Below, one piece after another: positions 26,731-35,079 of a DNA stretch of 64,000 bases (its first letter is position 1; every line of letters begins with the position of its first letter). The notes below the pieces were generated by a model. The model was given only the letters and a program-made list of their open reading frames with translations, did not search any database and was not told the DNA's origin. Origin of the DNA: DATEEG01 sp035525055 (GTDB taxonomy: Bacteria > Actinomycetota > Acidimicrobiia > Spongiisociales > ZC4RG35); the NCBI GenBank assembly GCA_035525055.1, contig DATLEZ010000175.1, forward strand, positions 1 to 64,000, in the 5' to 3' direction. A program made the translations under genes and the position numbers.

Positions 26731-27240
26731 CTAAGCCGGAACAGCCAGAACCCAGGCGAGTCCCGACCGGGCCGCTTTCGGCGACGAGCCGTTGGCGACG
26801 GCCAACAACGCTCCCCGCCAGGCGGCTACCACACATTGGGCGGCGATCGCATTGCCCGGGATCATGTGCTCAACGGTTTTCGCTACCGAGTCGGGCCAAT
26901 CCTGCGGTGGAGCCTCGGCGAGAATCCGGGTCACTCCGAAACGGATCGCTGCGTCGAATGAAACTTCCAAGGCGACTCGCACTCCGTCCCGGCCGCCGCC
27001 GACGGCGGCCATCGCTCCCTCCATCCTCTCCGTCATTCGGCGCTCCATCTCCTCACGGATGACGCGATACAGGCCAAGCTTCGAATGGAAGTGGTGATAC
27101 AGCGAACCGGTGGTGACGCCTGCCTCGTCGGCTATCTCAACGACACTGGCTCTCTCATAGCCGTCTGCCTGAAAGTGAGCGATCCCTGCCGTTATCAGAC
27201 GGGCCCTGGCGCTGCCTGGAATCGGGATCGGATGAGGCAC
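26731..27240 (-). CDS. TetR-family repressor
   Basis: The protein has 169 residues and a GTG start. The N-terminal HTH is typical: ARARLITAGIAHFQADGYER, then VVEIADEAGVTTGSLYHHF with FHSKLGLYRVIREE. The C-terminal ligand domain is helical and unassigned. It is divergent from a VOC-domain gene. A perfect 15-base palindrome in the shared intergenic region overlaps a strong promoter, so it probably controls that gene and perhaps itself. Confidence 0.9.
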   Translation of the reverse strand: MPHPIPIPGSARARLITAGIAHFQADGYERASVVEIADEAGVTTGSLYHHFHSKLGLYRVIREEMERRMTERMEGAMAAVGGGRDGVRVALEVSFDAAIRFGVTRILAEAPPQDWPDSVAKTVEHMIPGNAIAAQCVVAAWRGALLAVANGSSPKAARSGLAWVLAVPA

Positions 27241-27257
27241 GCTTGGAGCATAACCGA

Positions 27258-27286
27258 TTGACGGTTTCCCATAAATGATTTATGAT
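27258..27286 (+). promoter_or_regulatory. Consensus promoter with embedded TetR operator, leaderless start
   Basis: TTGACG (27258-27263) and TATGAT (27281-27286) are separated by exactly 17 bases. The perfect palindrome cataaat-g-atttatg (27270-27284) fills the spacer and covers part of the -10 box, so a bound dimer would block polymerase. The -10 box ends six bases before ATG 27293, placing the transcription start on that ATG. Confidence 0.8.
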
Positions 27287-27292
27287 CGCTCG

Positions 27293-27643
27293 ATGCAGCT
27301 GACATACCTCTATCACCCGGTCAAAGACATCGCCAAAGCCGTCGCCTTTTACCGGGACGTACTCGGTTGGGACGAATCGTGGCGGATGGGTGACGACACC
27401 GCCGCCATGCAGATCCCCAACTCGACGGTCACGGTGATGCTGGCTATCGACTCTGATCCCTCGGCCCGGGCCAGTGGCTTCTTCGGCGTTGATGACATCG
27501 ACGCCTTCTACCGGGACAACCGGGACCGGATCGACTTCATCGACGAGCCCCAGGATCTCCCGCCGATTCGGTATACCTCGTTTCGAGATCCTGACGACAA
27601 TCTGTTCCGGCTCTACACAGACATGTCAACTGACGAAGGGTGA
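27293..27643 (+). CDS. VOC-superfamily (glyoxalase/bleomycin-resistance-like) protein
   Basis: The protein has 116 residues. It has the paired beta-alpha-beta-beta-beta layout with TYLYHPVKDIAKAVAFYRDV at the N-terminus and a late FRDPDDNLFRLY segment that normally carries the metal-binding Glu; here the position is less clear. The likely start is ATG 27293, because the promoter predicts a leaderless transcript; an ATG at 27275 lies inside the palindrome and upstream of the transcription start. It may detoxify or bind a small molecule sensed by the neighbouring TetR protein. Confidence 0.85.
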   Translation: MQLTYLYHPVKDIAKAVAFYRDVLGWDESWRMGDDTAAMQIPNSTVTVMLAIDSDPSARASGFFGVDDIDAFYRDNRDRIDFIDEPQDLPPIRYTSFRDPDDNLFRLYTDMSTDEG

Positions 27644-27694
27644 GGTTCGATCTGTGTTGCTTTTCCCACCAAGCGGTTCCTAGACCTTCACAAT

Positions 27695-27742
27695 CCAATT
27701 GGTTCATTGGCCGATTGGTTCATTGGCCGATTGGTTCATTGG
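27695..27742. repeat. 16-bp tandem repeat (3 copies) at the 3' end of the YjbR-like gene
   Basis: ccaattggttcattgg (27695-27710), ccgattggttcattgg (27711-27726) and the same again (27727-27742) are contiguous. Read on the minus strand, the first copy codes NEPIG and the second supplies the TGA stop of the gene. The period is again 16, not a multiple of three. Confidence 0.9.
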
Positions 27743-28097
27743 CATCTAGCTCGGCAACCAGTCGCTTCGGAGCGATCGTCCGGTAGGCATCCTCGACGAT
27801 CTCAGCGATCTCGTCCCAATCCACCGGAACGTCGAGGTAAACTCCGAGCCAGCCGCGGTGACCCACATATGGCGGGACGAAGAACCTCTCCGGCTCCGAC
27901 GCCACCATCGACTGCTGCAACCCGGTGGGTGCCGCGCACCAAAATGCCAGCCGATTGTCATGGTGGTGATCGGCGTAATTGACGAAGGTCTTTTTATCGC
28001 GAATGAACCAGGTCGGTTCACCGTGGCTGAGGCGCTCCGTCGTCCCGGGCAATGCCAGACAAAGTCGGCGCAGGTTGGTCAAAGGGTCGGGAGCCAC
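27720..28097 (-). CDS. MmcQ/YjbR-family protein
   Basis: The protein has 125 residues. It has the YjbR-like (CyaY-like fold) pattern: RLCLALPGTTERLSHGEPTW, FIRDKKTFVNYADHH, LAFWCAAPTGLQ, YVGHRGWLGVYLD, and VDWDEIAEIVEDAYRTIAPK. It is thought to be a small DNA-binding-like or ligand-binding protein; function unknown. I chose GTG 28097, with CATAAT seven bases upstream as a possible -10 for a leaderless transcript; the open frame upstream looks non-coding. The C-terminal residues are supplied by the 16-bp repeat. Confidence 0.8.
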   Translation of the reverse strand: MAPDPLTNLRRLCLALPGTTERLSHGEPTWFIRDKKTFVNYADHHHDNRLAFWCAAPTGLQQSMVASEPERFFVPPYVGHRGWLGVYLDVPVDWDEIAEIVEDAYRTIAPKRLVAELDANEPIGQ

Positions 28098-28132
28098 TCG
28101 GTCGATTATGGCCAGCGGGGACTCCCAGGAGT

Positions 28133-28177
28133 TCCGTGAAGGTTTTCGCACCGGAACGGTGGGTAGACCTTCACGGA
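28133..28177. repeat. 11-bp inverted repeat between YjbR-like and methyltransferase genes
   Basis: tccgtgaaggt (28133-28143) and accttcacgga (28167-28177) are perfect reverse complements 23 bases apart. The right arm with its flank, tagaccttcac followed by ggatcca, closely matches tagaccttcac-aatcca just beyond the other end of the YjbR-like gene (27681 onward). The gene is therefore flanked by short direct repeats. Confidence 0.65.
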
Positions 28178-28239
28178 TCCAGGCTCGAGAAGCCTCTGTG
28201 CAGCTTTCTACACCGAAGCGGTCGGGTAGGTTCCTGGCT

Positions 28240-29151
28240 GTGGCCGCTGAAGACTCGGCCGAGCGCTTCACTGATCGATGGGCGCGCTGGCTGCTGAAGG
28301 ATCGGTTCGGCGGCGATGAGAATGCTCGTCGCCTCAACATCACGGGCCTCGAACCGGTTCGTGATCGGATCCTGACCGCAGCCCGTATCGCCCCAGGCGA
28401 CATCGTGCTGGATGTTGGCTGTGGCGATGGGTTGATCGGGTTCGGTGCGATCCCGTTGGTCGGGGAAGCCGGCCGGGTCGTTTTCACCGACATCTCCGAT
28501 CAACTTCTGGAACGCTGCCGCCAGATCGCCTCCGAGCTGGGCGTGGCCGATCGCTGTCGACTCCTCCTGTCGCAGGCCGAAACCCTGGACGGGATCGATG
28601 ATCTCTCCGTGGACGTGGTGGCAACCCGGTCAGTCCTCATCTACGTAGACGACAAGGTTTCAGCCTTCGAAGCGTTCTGGCGCGTGCTGAAACCGGAAGG
28701 CCGCCTGTCCTTGTTCGAGCCCATCAACACTCGGTTTGCGGCTCTCAATCGAGAGACACTGTTCGGCTTCGACGTCGCCCCCGTCGCCGACCTCGCTGCC
28801 AGGGTTCGGGCGGTGTTCGAGGCGGCCGCCCCACCGGACGGTGCAATGATGGGTTTCGACGAGACCGACCTGCTCCACTTGGCCGAGTCGGCGGGATTCT
28901 CCGACGTCAACGTCAGTCTCGAGTTGTCGAGCGCCATCGGTTCGCCACTCACTTCGTTGTCCTGGGACCAGTTGATGAAGATAAGTCCTAACCCCAACGC
29001 CCCGACCTACGGAGAGGCGATTCACCAAGCTCTCGCCCCGGAGGAAGCCCACAGGCTGGAAGGACATCTGCGCCCATTGATGGAGAGCGGGGCGGAGAGC
29101 CGCAATCGGACCGCCCTCGCCTACCTCACTGCGACCAAGCCGTCGAGCTAG
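28240..29151 (+). CDS. Class I SAM-dependent methyltransferase
   Basis: The protein has about 303 residues. The SAM-binding motif I is DIVLDVGCGDGLIGFG, with motif II FTDISDQLLERCRQIA, VDVVATRSVLIYVDD and the post-II LKPEGRLSLFEPIN. It resembles UbiE/Coq5-type small-molecule methyltransferases with a C-terminal cap. The start is most likely GTG 28240; TAGGTT (a TANNNT -10) ends seven bases before it, suggesting a leaderless transcript. The longer open frame to 27979 runs through the opposite-strand YjbR-like gene and is unlikely. Substrate unknown. Confidence 0.85.
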   Translation: MAAEDSAERFTDRWARWLLKDRFGGDENARRLNITGLEPVRDRILTAARIAPGDIVLDVGCGDGLIGFGAIPLVGEAGRVVFTDISDQLLERCRQIASELGVADRCRLLLSQAETLDGIDDLSVDVVATRSVLIYVDDKVSAFEAFWRVLKPEGRLSLFEPINTRFAALNRETLFGFDVAPVADLAARVRAVFEAAAPPDGAMMGFDETDLLHLAESAGFSDVNVSLELSSAIGSPLTSLSWDQLMKISPNPNAPTYGEAIHQALAPEEAHRLEGHLRPLMESGAESRNRTALAYLTATKPSS

Positions 29152-29162
29152 CCCTTCTTTTC

Positions 29163-29428
29163 CTTTGCCCTGCGAAGCCCGCCGAACGTTTGCGAGAGCG
29201 CGCGACCGGCTGTCCCCTGCTTGCGGGGGGACATACCGAAGCGAAGCGAGGTCGAGCGGGGGTGCGCGAACTCCCGACGCATCCTTCCTCACATCGCAGC
29301 CGGTTCGTCAGGGTTCTTCTCCATACGAACGGGCCCGGCTCCAACGATCCTGCCGCTGAAGTTCGCGCACCCCCTCGATCGCCCAAAGCGGCGACCTGTC
29401 CCCCCGCAAGCAGGGGGACAGGGCAAAG
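29163..29428. repeat. Large nested inverted-repeat element (about 266 bp)
   Basis: The gap 29152-29523 has no credible gene but strong dyad symmetry. Outer arms ctttgccctg (29163-29172) pair with 29419-29428. A 23-base arm at 29211-29233 pairs with 29397-29420 with one indel, and each of these is itself a hairpin (tgtcccc...ggggaca). Inner arms gggggtgcgcgaact (29258-29272) pair with 29360-29374. The central loop of about 87 bases contains further pairing (agccggttcgt with acgaac...ccggct). It could be a MITE/REP-type element or a structured RNA. Confidence 0.8.
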
Positions 29429-29523
29429 CGCCGCCTCGTATTCTGGACGTATCGATGGCCAGCGGTTCGCCTCTGGTCCAACGAGGATGTTGCGATGAAC
29501 AGCGGGCGACATAGGGACGTCAG

Positions 29524-30246
29524 ATGGCCATTGTGAAAACGACGTTCGATCCGGCGGTGCACGGCTTCAGGTTTCGCAACCAGTTCCAGGGAGGTCACGT
29601 CGTCAGCGAGCTCGCCGCCCAGGATCGCCTCGCCGACCAGATTGGAATCAATCTCCCTCCCCCGCTCGACGAGATTCTCTCCCTAACCCGCGGGGCCGGC
29701 TTCTGGGGCACGTTCGGATTGTGCGGAGGGATGAGTTGGGCAGCCCTCGACCTTTACTTCGCTGGCCAAGCGGCTCCTGTGGAGTCGACGATTCCACGTG
29801 AAGGCACGGAGCTTTTTTCGAAGCTGGTCGGCCGTCAGGCCGACTCTCTGGGGCAAGCGGAGTTGCTGCGGAAGGTCCTGACCTGGCAATTGCTGCCCGA
29901 TTCGGGGCAGTGGTGGAGTTTCTGGCTCGACAACGCCGGCAAGCTGGTTGAACGCAGAGAGTGGCCACAATTGCGTTCGTCGCTCGACTCCGGGCGGCCG
30001 CAGTCGCTTTGCCTCATTCGCTCCCGGGGGGTGGGCGGAGTCGCCAAGAACCACCAGGTGGTGGCGACCGGGTACGAAACCGGGCCTGAGGGACGGGTCA
30101 ACATCGACCTCTATGACCCCAATCATCCCGGAATGACTCCCAGGCTGTCGTTTCAACCCGGTGGCGCAACCAACCGGATCAGCGCCCGTCAAAGCACAGG
30201 GGAACCGCTCCGGGGATTCTTCGTCTGGCCCCATAAGCCGTCCTGA
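29524..30246 (+). CDS. Papain-like-fold cysteine protein (C39-like family), probable peptidase
   Basis: The protein has 240 residues and no signal peptide. It has the arrangement of a papain-like enzyme: Cys67 in FGLCGGMSWAALD, His177 in KNHQVVATGYE, and Asp198/Asn200 in DLYDPNHPG, consistent with a C-H-D/N triad. I recognise similar bacterial proteins of this layout but no agreed name, and activity is inferred only. An AGGGA site precedes ATG 29524. It sits directly upstream of two CHAT protease-like genes and a chagasin-like inhibitor remnant on the same strand. Confidence 0.65.
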   Translation: MAIVKTTFDPAVHGFRFRNQFQGGHVVSELAAQDRLADQIGINLPPPLDEILSLTRGAGFWGTFGLCGGMSWAALDLYFAGQAAPVESTIPREGTELFSKLVGRQADSLGQAELLRKVLTWQLLPDSGQWWSFWLDNAGKLVERREWPQLRSSLDSGRPQSLCLIRSRGVGGVAKNHQVVATGYETGPEGRVNIDLYDPNHPGMTPRLSFQPGGATNRISARQSTGEPLRGFFVWPHKPS

Positions 30247-30407
30247 TCTGGCCTTCCTGATTGGGGTGCCGTAGATGGACCCAAGAAATGGGCCCGGGAA
30301 GTCCATAACTCCTCCAGGTGGCCGATGTATCACGTAGGATTCTGGGTGCTCTGCTCTTAGAGCAGACGATCGGGGGTTACCTTGGCCGGCCGGTCCTGGA
30401 GATCGGA

Positions 30408-32888
30408 ATGAGCATCCGGGAATACACCGACTTCGATGTCGCCATCGAAGCCGAGGGTGAAGAGTTTGTCGCCAAGGTCTTGGCCTCTCCCGCCGGTCAG
30501 GCCACCGGCCGGTTCACACTCCCCTTCTCACCTATCGAACTGGAGAACTTCGTCCTCAAGGTGGGCCGCACTCGGAGCGGAGTCCGCAAGATGGGGTCGC
30601 CCGAAGGCAGCGCCGCCGAGATGTTCGGCAAGAAGCTCTATGAGACTGTCTTCGCCGGTGAGGTCGGAATCTGTTTCCGCCGCAGCATCGACGACGCCGG
30701 TCTGGCCAACCGGGGACTTCGAGTCCGGATTCGCACATCCGATGCCCCCACCCTCAACAACATTCCCTGGGAGTTCGTCTGGGCCGAAGGTCTGGGCAGG
30801 TTCGTGGCCTTGTCCAACCAGACTCCGGTGGTCAGGTACATCGACCTCCCGACCCGGATCCGCCCGCTGGCTATTGCACCCCCGCTCCGCATCCTCTTGA
30901 TGGTCTCCAACCCCACCGATGTGGAAGCACTCGATGTTCAACGCGAAGTCGACCTCTTGCGGGACGCCACCGAGGATCTGGTGAGTAGCCGTCGGGTCGA
31001 ACTGGTGGTCATGGAGGACGCCAACATGGCCAGCCTGGCCCAGCGTCTGCGTCGTGAGGAGTTCCACATCTTCCACTTCATCGGGCACGGTGGCTTTGTC
31101 GATGGCGATGGCGTTTTGGTCCTGGAGGACAGTTCGGAACGTGCCAGACCGGTCAAGGGGCAGCACCTCGGGACCATCTTTCATGACCACGGCTCCCTCC
31201 GGCTGGCAGTGCTGAATGCCTGCGAAGGAGCGCGGGCCTCGGCCGAGGATCCCTTCAGTGGGGTAGCGCCGAGCCTCATCCGCCAAGGCATTCCAGCCGT
31301 CATCGCCATGCAATTCGAGATCACCGATGCCGCCGCGATCCAGTTCGCTCACGAGTTCTACCTGGCGGTGGCGGACGGATACCCGGTCGACGCCGCAGTG
31401 ACGGAGGCCCGCAAAGGAATCTTCGCGGCCGACAACGACCTGGAGTGGGCCACGCCGGTTCTCTACATGCGGGCGCCGGACGGGATGATTTTCGACCTCA
31501 CCGCTCCGCCGGTTCCAATACGCGGGACGCCTCCGCCATCGGACCGCCCACCGCCAGATCCCAAGCCCTCGGCCCCGACCCATGTGGAGACGGACCCGGT
31601 CGCTGCGTACGAGAAGGCGCTTGTCGCTATCGACTCCAGAAGCTGGTCTGAGGCTGTGCGGCACCTGCAAAGGGTGCTTGAACTAGACCCCGCCCACCCT
31701 CACGCCAGGGCGCATCTCGAAGACGCCGAGCGCAGAGTCCGTGCCTCGGCCCTCATCGACGAAGGACGCGTCGCTCACGGCGCCGGAGAGTGGGAAGAGG
31801 CCGTGGCATCGTTCCGGGAGGCCGCCGAGCTCGACCCTGACATCACCGACGAAGACGGCCTGCTGGCCGACGCCGCTTGGCGTGTCGATGTGCTTCGTCA
31901 GCCAACCGAGGTGGTCCCGGAGTCCGCCACGGTCACACCTTCGGCGCCTACGTTCGAATCCGCTCCGATACCGGTAAATGACCAGACACCGGCGCCGGCA
32001 CCTTCACCGGCGGTTAGGCCCCCTGCTTATCAGCCGCGCCCAAAGAGCAAGACCGGTCTGATTGTGGCTTTGGCTGTCGGTATCCCGGTTGCTATCTACC
32101 TGTTCTTGATCATCCTCGGACTGTTGGTCGACGACACTCCTCCAACGACGACCATTCAGACCGGGGCAACGCAGACAACGGTGCTTGGGATTGACCCGAC
32201 GACGGCGCCAACCTTCGTCGTCCCTCCAGCCGACATCACCGCTCGCCGAGCGATTTCGCCTCCGGCAATTAACGGTGACTTCACCGAGTGGGAAGGTGTC
32301 GCATCGACCCTCTCGACGTTCGAAGTGTTCCCTAGGCAAGCTACTGATTCACTTCCTGTCGGTGTCTGGTGGGTCGGTTGGGATGAAGGGAACCTCTACC
32401 TGTATATCGACGTAGCCGACGCCGCGCTCGAGCAGCCCTGGAGCGCTGAGCTCTACAACTTGTGGAGGGGCGACTCGGCGAACTTCGAGTTTGGACCGGA
32501 TCCCACCGGCCTGGGCTCTTCCTCCGGACTCCGTTCAAATGACGTCCACGTCTTACTCGGCCCGAATAGCCCGGGTCAGGCGCCAGCCATCACTGCCATC
32601 AATCGAGTCGTCGGCGGTGACATCGTCCGAGGTCCCGATCCCGCCATTGAGGCTGTGGCGGTCATAACCGACAGCGGCTATGTGATCGAAGCGAGAATCC
32701 CGTGGCAAGAACTCGGCGTGTCAAACCCGGCGGTGGGAACCGTCTTCGGAATGAACGTCAACGTCAGTGACGTCGGCGAAGACTTCGATGGCGACGGCCG
32801 CAGAGACCTAAGGGTGATGGTGTCAAACAATCCCGATCGCCAACAACCCTTCCCGGGGACGTGGACAACGATGGTGCTAGGACCATAG
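30408..32888 (+). CDS. CHAT (caspase-like) protein with TPR, one membrane helix and extracytoplasmic CBM9-like domain
   Basis: The protein has 826 residues from ATG 30408, with GGAG eight bases upstream; this start also aligns with its paralogue. Residues about 1-110 are a shared N-terminal module. The CHAT domain spans about 150-365 with catalytic His227 (HFIGHGG) and Cys272 (LNACEGARAS). A Pro-rich linker, two TPR-like repeats (about 400-490), another Pro/Thr linker, and one membrane helix (about 549-575) follow. The C-terminal about 190 residues look like a CBM9-type beta-sandwich (INGDFTEWEG, NLYLYIDVAD, YVIEARIPWQELG). Predicted topology: protease inside, sugar-binding-like sensor outside. 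Confidence 0.8.
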   Translation: MSIREYTDFDVAIEAEGEEFVAKVLASPAGQATGRFTLPFSPIELENFVLKVGRTRSGVRKMGSPEGSAAEMFGKKLYETVFAGEVGICFRRSIDDAGLANRGLRVRIRTSDAPTLNNIPWEFVWAEGLGRFVALSNQTPVVRYIDLPTRIRPLAIAPPLRILLMVSNPTDVEALDVQREVDLLRDATEDLVSSRRVELVVMEDANMASLAQRLRREEFHIFHFIGHGGFVDGDGVLVLEDSSERARPVKGQHLGTIFHDHGSLRLAVLNACEGARASAEDPFSGVAPSLIRQGIPAVIAMQFEITDAAAIQFAHEFYLAVADGYPVDAAVTEARKGIFAADNDLEWATPVLYMRAPDGMIFDLTAPPVPIRGTPPPSDRPPPDPKPSAPTHVETDPVAAYEKALVAIDSRSWSEAVRHLQRVLELDPAHPHARAHLEDAERRVRASALIDEGRVAHGAGEWEEAVASFREAAELDPDITDEDGLLADAAWRVDVLRQPTEVVPESATVTPSAPTFESAPIPVNDQTPAPAPSPAVRPPAYQPRPKSKTGLIVALAVGIPVAIYLFLIILGLLVDDTPPTTTIQTGATQTTVLGIDPTTAPTFVVPPADITARRAISPPAINGDFTEWEGVASTLSTFEVFPRQATDSLPVGVWWVGWDEGNLYLYIDVADAALEQPWSAELYNLWRGDSANFEFGPDPTGLGSSSGLRSNDVHVLLGPNSPGQAPAITAINRVVGGDIVRGPDPAIEAVAVITDSGYVIEARIPWQELGVSNPAVGTVFGMNVNVSDVGEDFDGDGRRDLRVMVSNNPDRQQPFPGTWTTMVLGP

Positions 32889-32897
32889 GAGTACCGA

Positions 32898-35057
32898 ATG
32901 ACGGCCATCACCAATTACCTGGACCTCGACCTTCTCATCGAGAAAGACGACGATGCCTACCGGGCCCGGGTAATCGGGTCTCCCGGTGGACAGGCTTCGT
33001 CCGAGTTCCGGCCTCCGTTCTCGCAACTCGAGTTGGAGAATTTCCTGCTCAAGGTCGGAATGTCCCTGACCGACATTCGACGCAACACGCGCCGCATCGA
33101 CTCGTCCGACATGGCCGAGATCAAGAGCTTCGGTGGCCGCCTCTTCCGTGCGCTATTTGACGAACAACTCCAGCCAACCCTGGTCCGGAGCCTCGACGAA
33201 GCGCGGCGTCGCCAGGCCGGCCTGCGCATCCGCCTTCGCCTGGCCGACGCTCCCGAGTTGGCGGACTTTCCCTGGGAGTACCTGTACGACACTGGGGCCA
33301 ATCGCTTCCTGAACCTCTCGGTGGAAACGCCGCTGGTTCGCTATCTCGAGCTGCCAGAGCCCGGTCGCCCGCTCACGGTGCAGCCCCCACTCAAGATCCT
33401 GGTGATGATCTCGGCCCCGAGCGATGTCGCCCAACTCGACGTCGATGTCGAGTGGAACCGCATCAACTCTGCAGTGGCCGACCTCGAGAGCAGAGGCTTG
33501 GTGTCGGTCGAACGGCTGGAGACGGCCACAATGGCAGCGTTGCAGCAGACCCTTCGCCGCGGCGAATACCACATCCTGCACTACGTAGGTCATGGGGGCT
33601 ACGACGAGCAGTCCCAAGACGGTGTCCTTCTGCTCGAGGGGATGGATGGTCGCCGCCGCCCGGTGAGCGGCCAGGATCTGGGAACTCTGCTCCATGATCA
33701 TCGCTCCCTTCGATTGGTGATTCTCAACTCGTGCGAAGGAGCCCGCAGCTCCCCTACCGATCCTTTCGCCGGAGCCGCCCAGAGCCTCGTCCAGCAAGGC
33801 ATCCCCGCCGTCATTGCGATGCAATTCGAGATCACGGACGACGCCGCCATAACCCTCTCGCACGAGTTCTATTCGGCGCTGGCCGACGGCTACGCCGTGG
33901 ATACCGCGCTGGGAGAGGCCCGCAAAGCGATCTTCGCGGGAGGCAATGAAGTCGAGTGGGGCACCCCGGTCCTCTACATGCGCTCGACCAGCGGCCGCCT
34001 GTTCAAAATGCAGCCCTCCATCACCCAATCGCCCGTAGTTCACGTGGAATCCGAAGTCCTTCCGCCGCCGGAACCGATCGCTCCCATCCTCGACGTTGTC
34101 CGCCCTCTGCCGGATCCCGTGGCACCCGAACCAGGTGTCTTGCCCGCTGATCCCGAGCTCGTCATCGCTCCGGTCGAAGTGGCGCAGGTGTTGCCGGAGG
34201 TGGTTTCTCCGGAACCACCCGAAAGTGATGTCGCCGTCCGCAACACTGCAATGCCGCTCCAGGTAGGAGACGCGTCCGAGCCAATCGACCGAGTCAAAGA
34301 GCCGGCGTCTCGATCGCGCCCGGCCGTGTCTGCCACGCAGTTGAGTTTGATCGGGGCCGCGATCGTGTTGGTCGGCTTGGGGATGTCAAACGGACCGGCC
34401 ACCAAGGGCATCGCATGGTTTGCGTTTGAGCCGTTACTTGCTGTGGTCGGAGCCGCCATCATCAGCGCAGGATCGACGAATGGTAGGGATCCGTGGTGGG
34501 GCGGAGGCGTTCTCATTGGACTTGGGTCGTATCTTGGTGTCACACTCCTGCCGCTCATCAGCACGCCCGACTATGGGTTACAAGCCCCCGAACTCGTCAT
34601 GGCCATCGGAGCGGCTCTCATCGCCAGCGCGGGTGTGTCCCTGTGGAGAAAGTCGCCCGTATCCGAGCCTCGCAGCCTCGGGTTGATGTCGGGAGCAGGC
34701 GCGTTGATCATCAGCGTGTCTGCGTTCCTGCCCGTGACCGGCGAGGACGGACCCATATCCTTGACAACGTTGGGGGTCTGGGTCGTCGGTAGCAAAGGGG
34801 CCTTGTTGGCCCCGCTCCTGCTGGTCGCCGGCTGGGTATTCCTCTTATCCTTCTATCCGTCGAGGCGACCGACTGCGCAACGCGGTCAAGTCCTTGCGTT
34901 CGGTGTCGAACTCACCGTCTTCTTCCTCTCCATGACCATCGCCAGCTTCACTGAGTTTTGGGGGGGAATCGGCATCGGTGTGCCGCTCGCTTTGGTGGGT
35001 GCCGGACTAGTTGTGGTAGGGGCGGTGCAACCTCGACGCGAAAGCAAACCCGCCTGA
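32898..35057 (+). CDS. CHAT (caspase-like) protein with multi-pass membrane C-terminus
   Basis: The protein has 719 residues and starts ten bases after the previous gene. Residues about 1-375 are clearly paralogous to the upstream protein: same N-terminal module, CHAT domain with His232 (HYVGHGGYDE) and Cys279 (LNSCEGARSS), and the GIPAVIAMQFEITDDAAI segment. A Pro/Val/Glu-rich linker (about 375-470) leads to about eight hydrophobic helices (about 478-710) and a short basic tail. The catalytic dyad is intact. It is likely an inner-membrane-tethered CHAT protease acting with the papain-like and CBM9-CHAT proteins in one operon. Confidence 0.8.
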   Translation: MTAITNYLDLDLLIEKDDDAYRARVIGSPGGQASSEFRPPFSQLELENFLLKVGMSLTDIRRNTRRIDSSDMAEIKSFGGRLFRALFDEQLQPTLVRSLDEARRRQAGLRIRLRLADAPELADFPWEYLYDTGANRFLNLSVETPLVRYLELPEPGRPLTVQPPLKILVMISAPSDVAQLDVDVEWNRINSAVADLESRGLVSVERLETATMAALQQTLRRGEYHILHYVGHGGYDEQSQDGVLLLEGMDGRRRPVSGQDLGTLLHDHRSLRLVILNSCEGARSSPTDPFAGAAQSLVQQGIPAVIAMQFEITDDAAITLSHEFYSALADGYAVDTALGEARKAIFAGGNEVEWGTPVLYMRSTSGRLFKMQPSITQSPVVHVESEVLPPPEPIAPILDVVRPLPDPVAPEPGVLPADPELVIAPVEVAQVLPEVVSPEPPESDVAVRNTAMPLQVGDASEPIDRVKEPASRSRPAVSATQLSLIGAAIVLVGLGMSNGPATKGIAWFAFEPLLAVVGAAIISAGSTNGRDPWWGGGVLIGLGSYLGVTLLPLISTPDYGLQAPELVMAIGAALIASAGVSLWRKSPVSEPRSLGLMSGAGALIISVSAFLPVTGEDGPISLTTLGVWVVGSKGALLAPLLLVAGWVFLLSFYPSRRPTAQRGQVLAFGVELTVFFLSMTIASFTEFWGGIGIGVPLALVGAGLVVVGAVQPRRESKPA

Positions 35058-35079
35058 GGAGCGCCCAGGGAACGGCATC

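Noticed and set aside
27979..28239. Upstream extension of the methyltransferase frame
   Set aside because: It runs antisense through the YjbR-like gene and is basic, low-complexity sequence; GTG 28240 follows a plausible -10 box and precedes the conserved domain.
29163..29428. Retron-type non-coding RNA (long stem with inverted repeats)
   Set aside because: No reverse transcriptase gene is present nearby, and the arms are too many and too GC-clamped to match a retron msr-msd layout.
29165..29514. Open frames on both strands inside the inverted-repeat element
   Set aside because: They mirror each other because of the dyad symmetry, lack ribosome sites, and their translations are low-complexity Arg/Pro-rich sequence.
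30318..30407. Upstream start of the first CHAT protein
   Set aside because: The extra 30 residues are not shared with the paralogue and lack a ribosome site; ATG 30408 has one.
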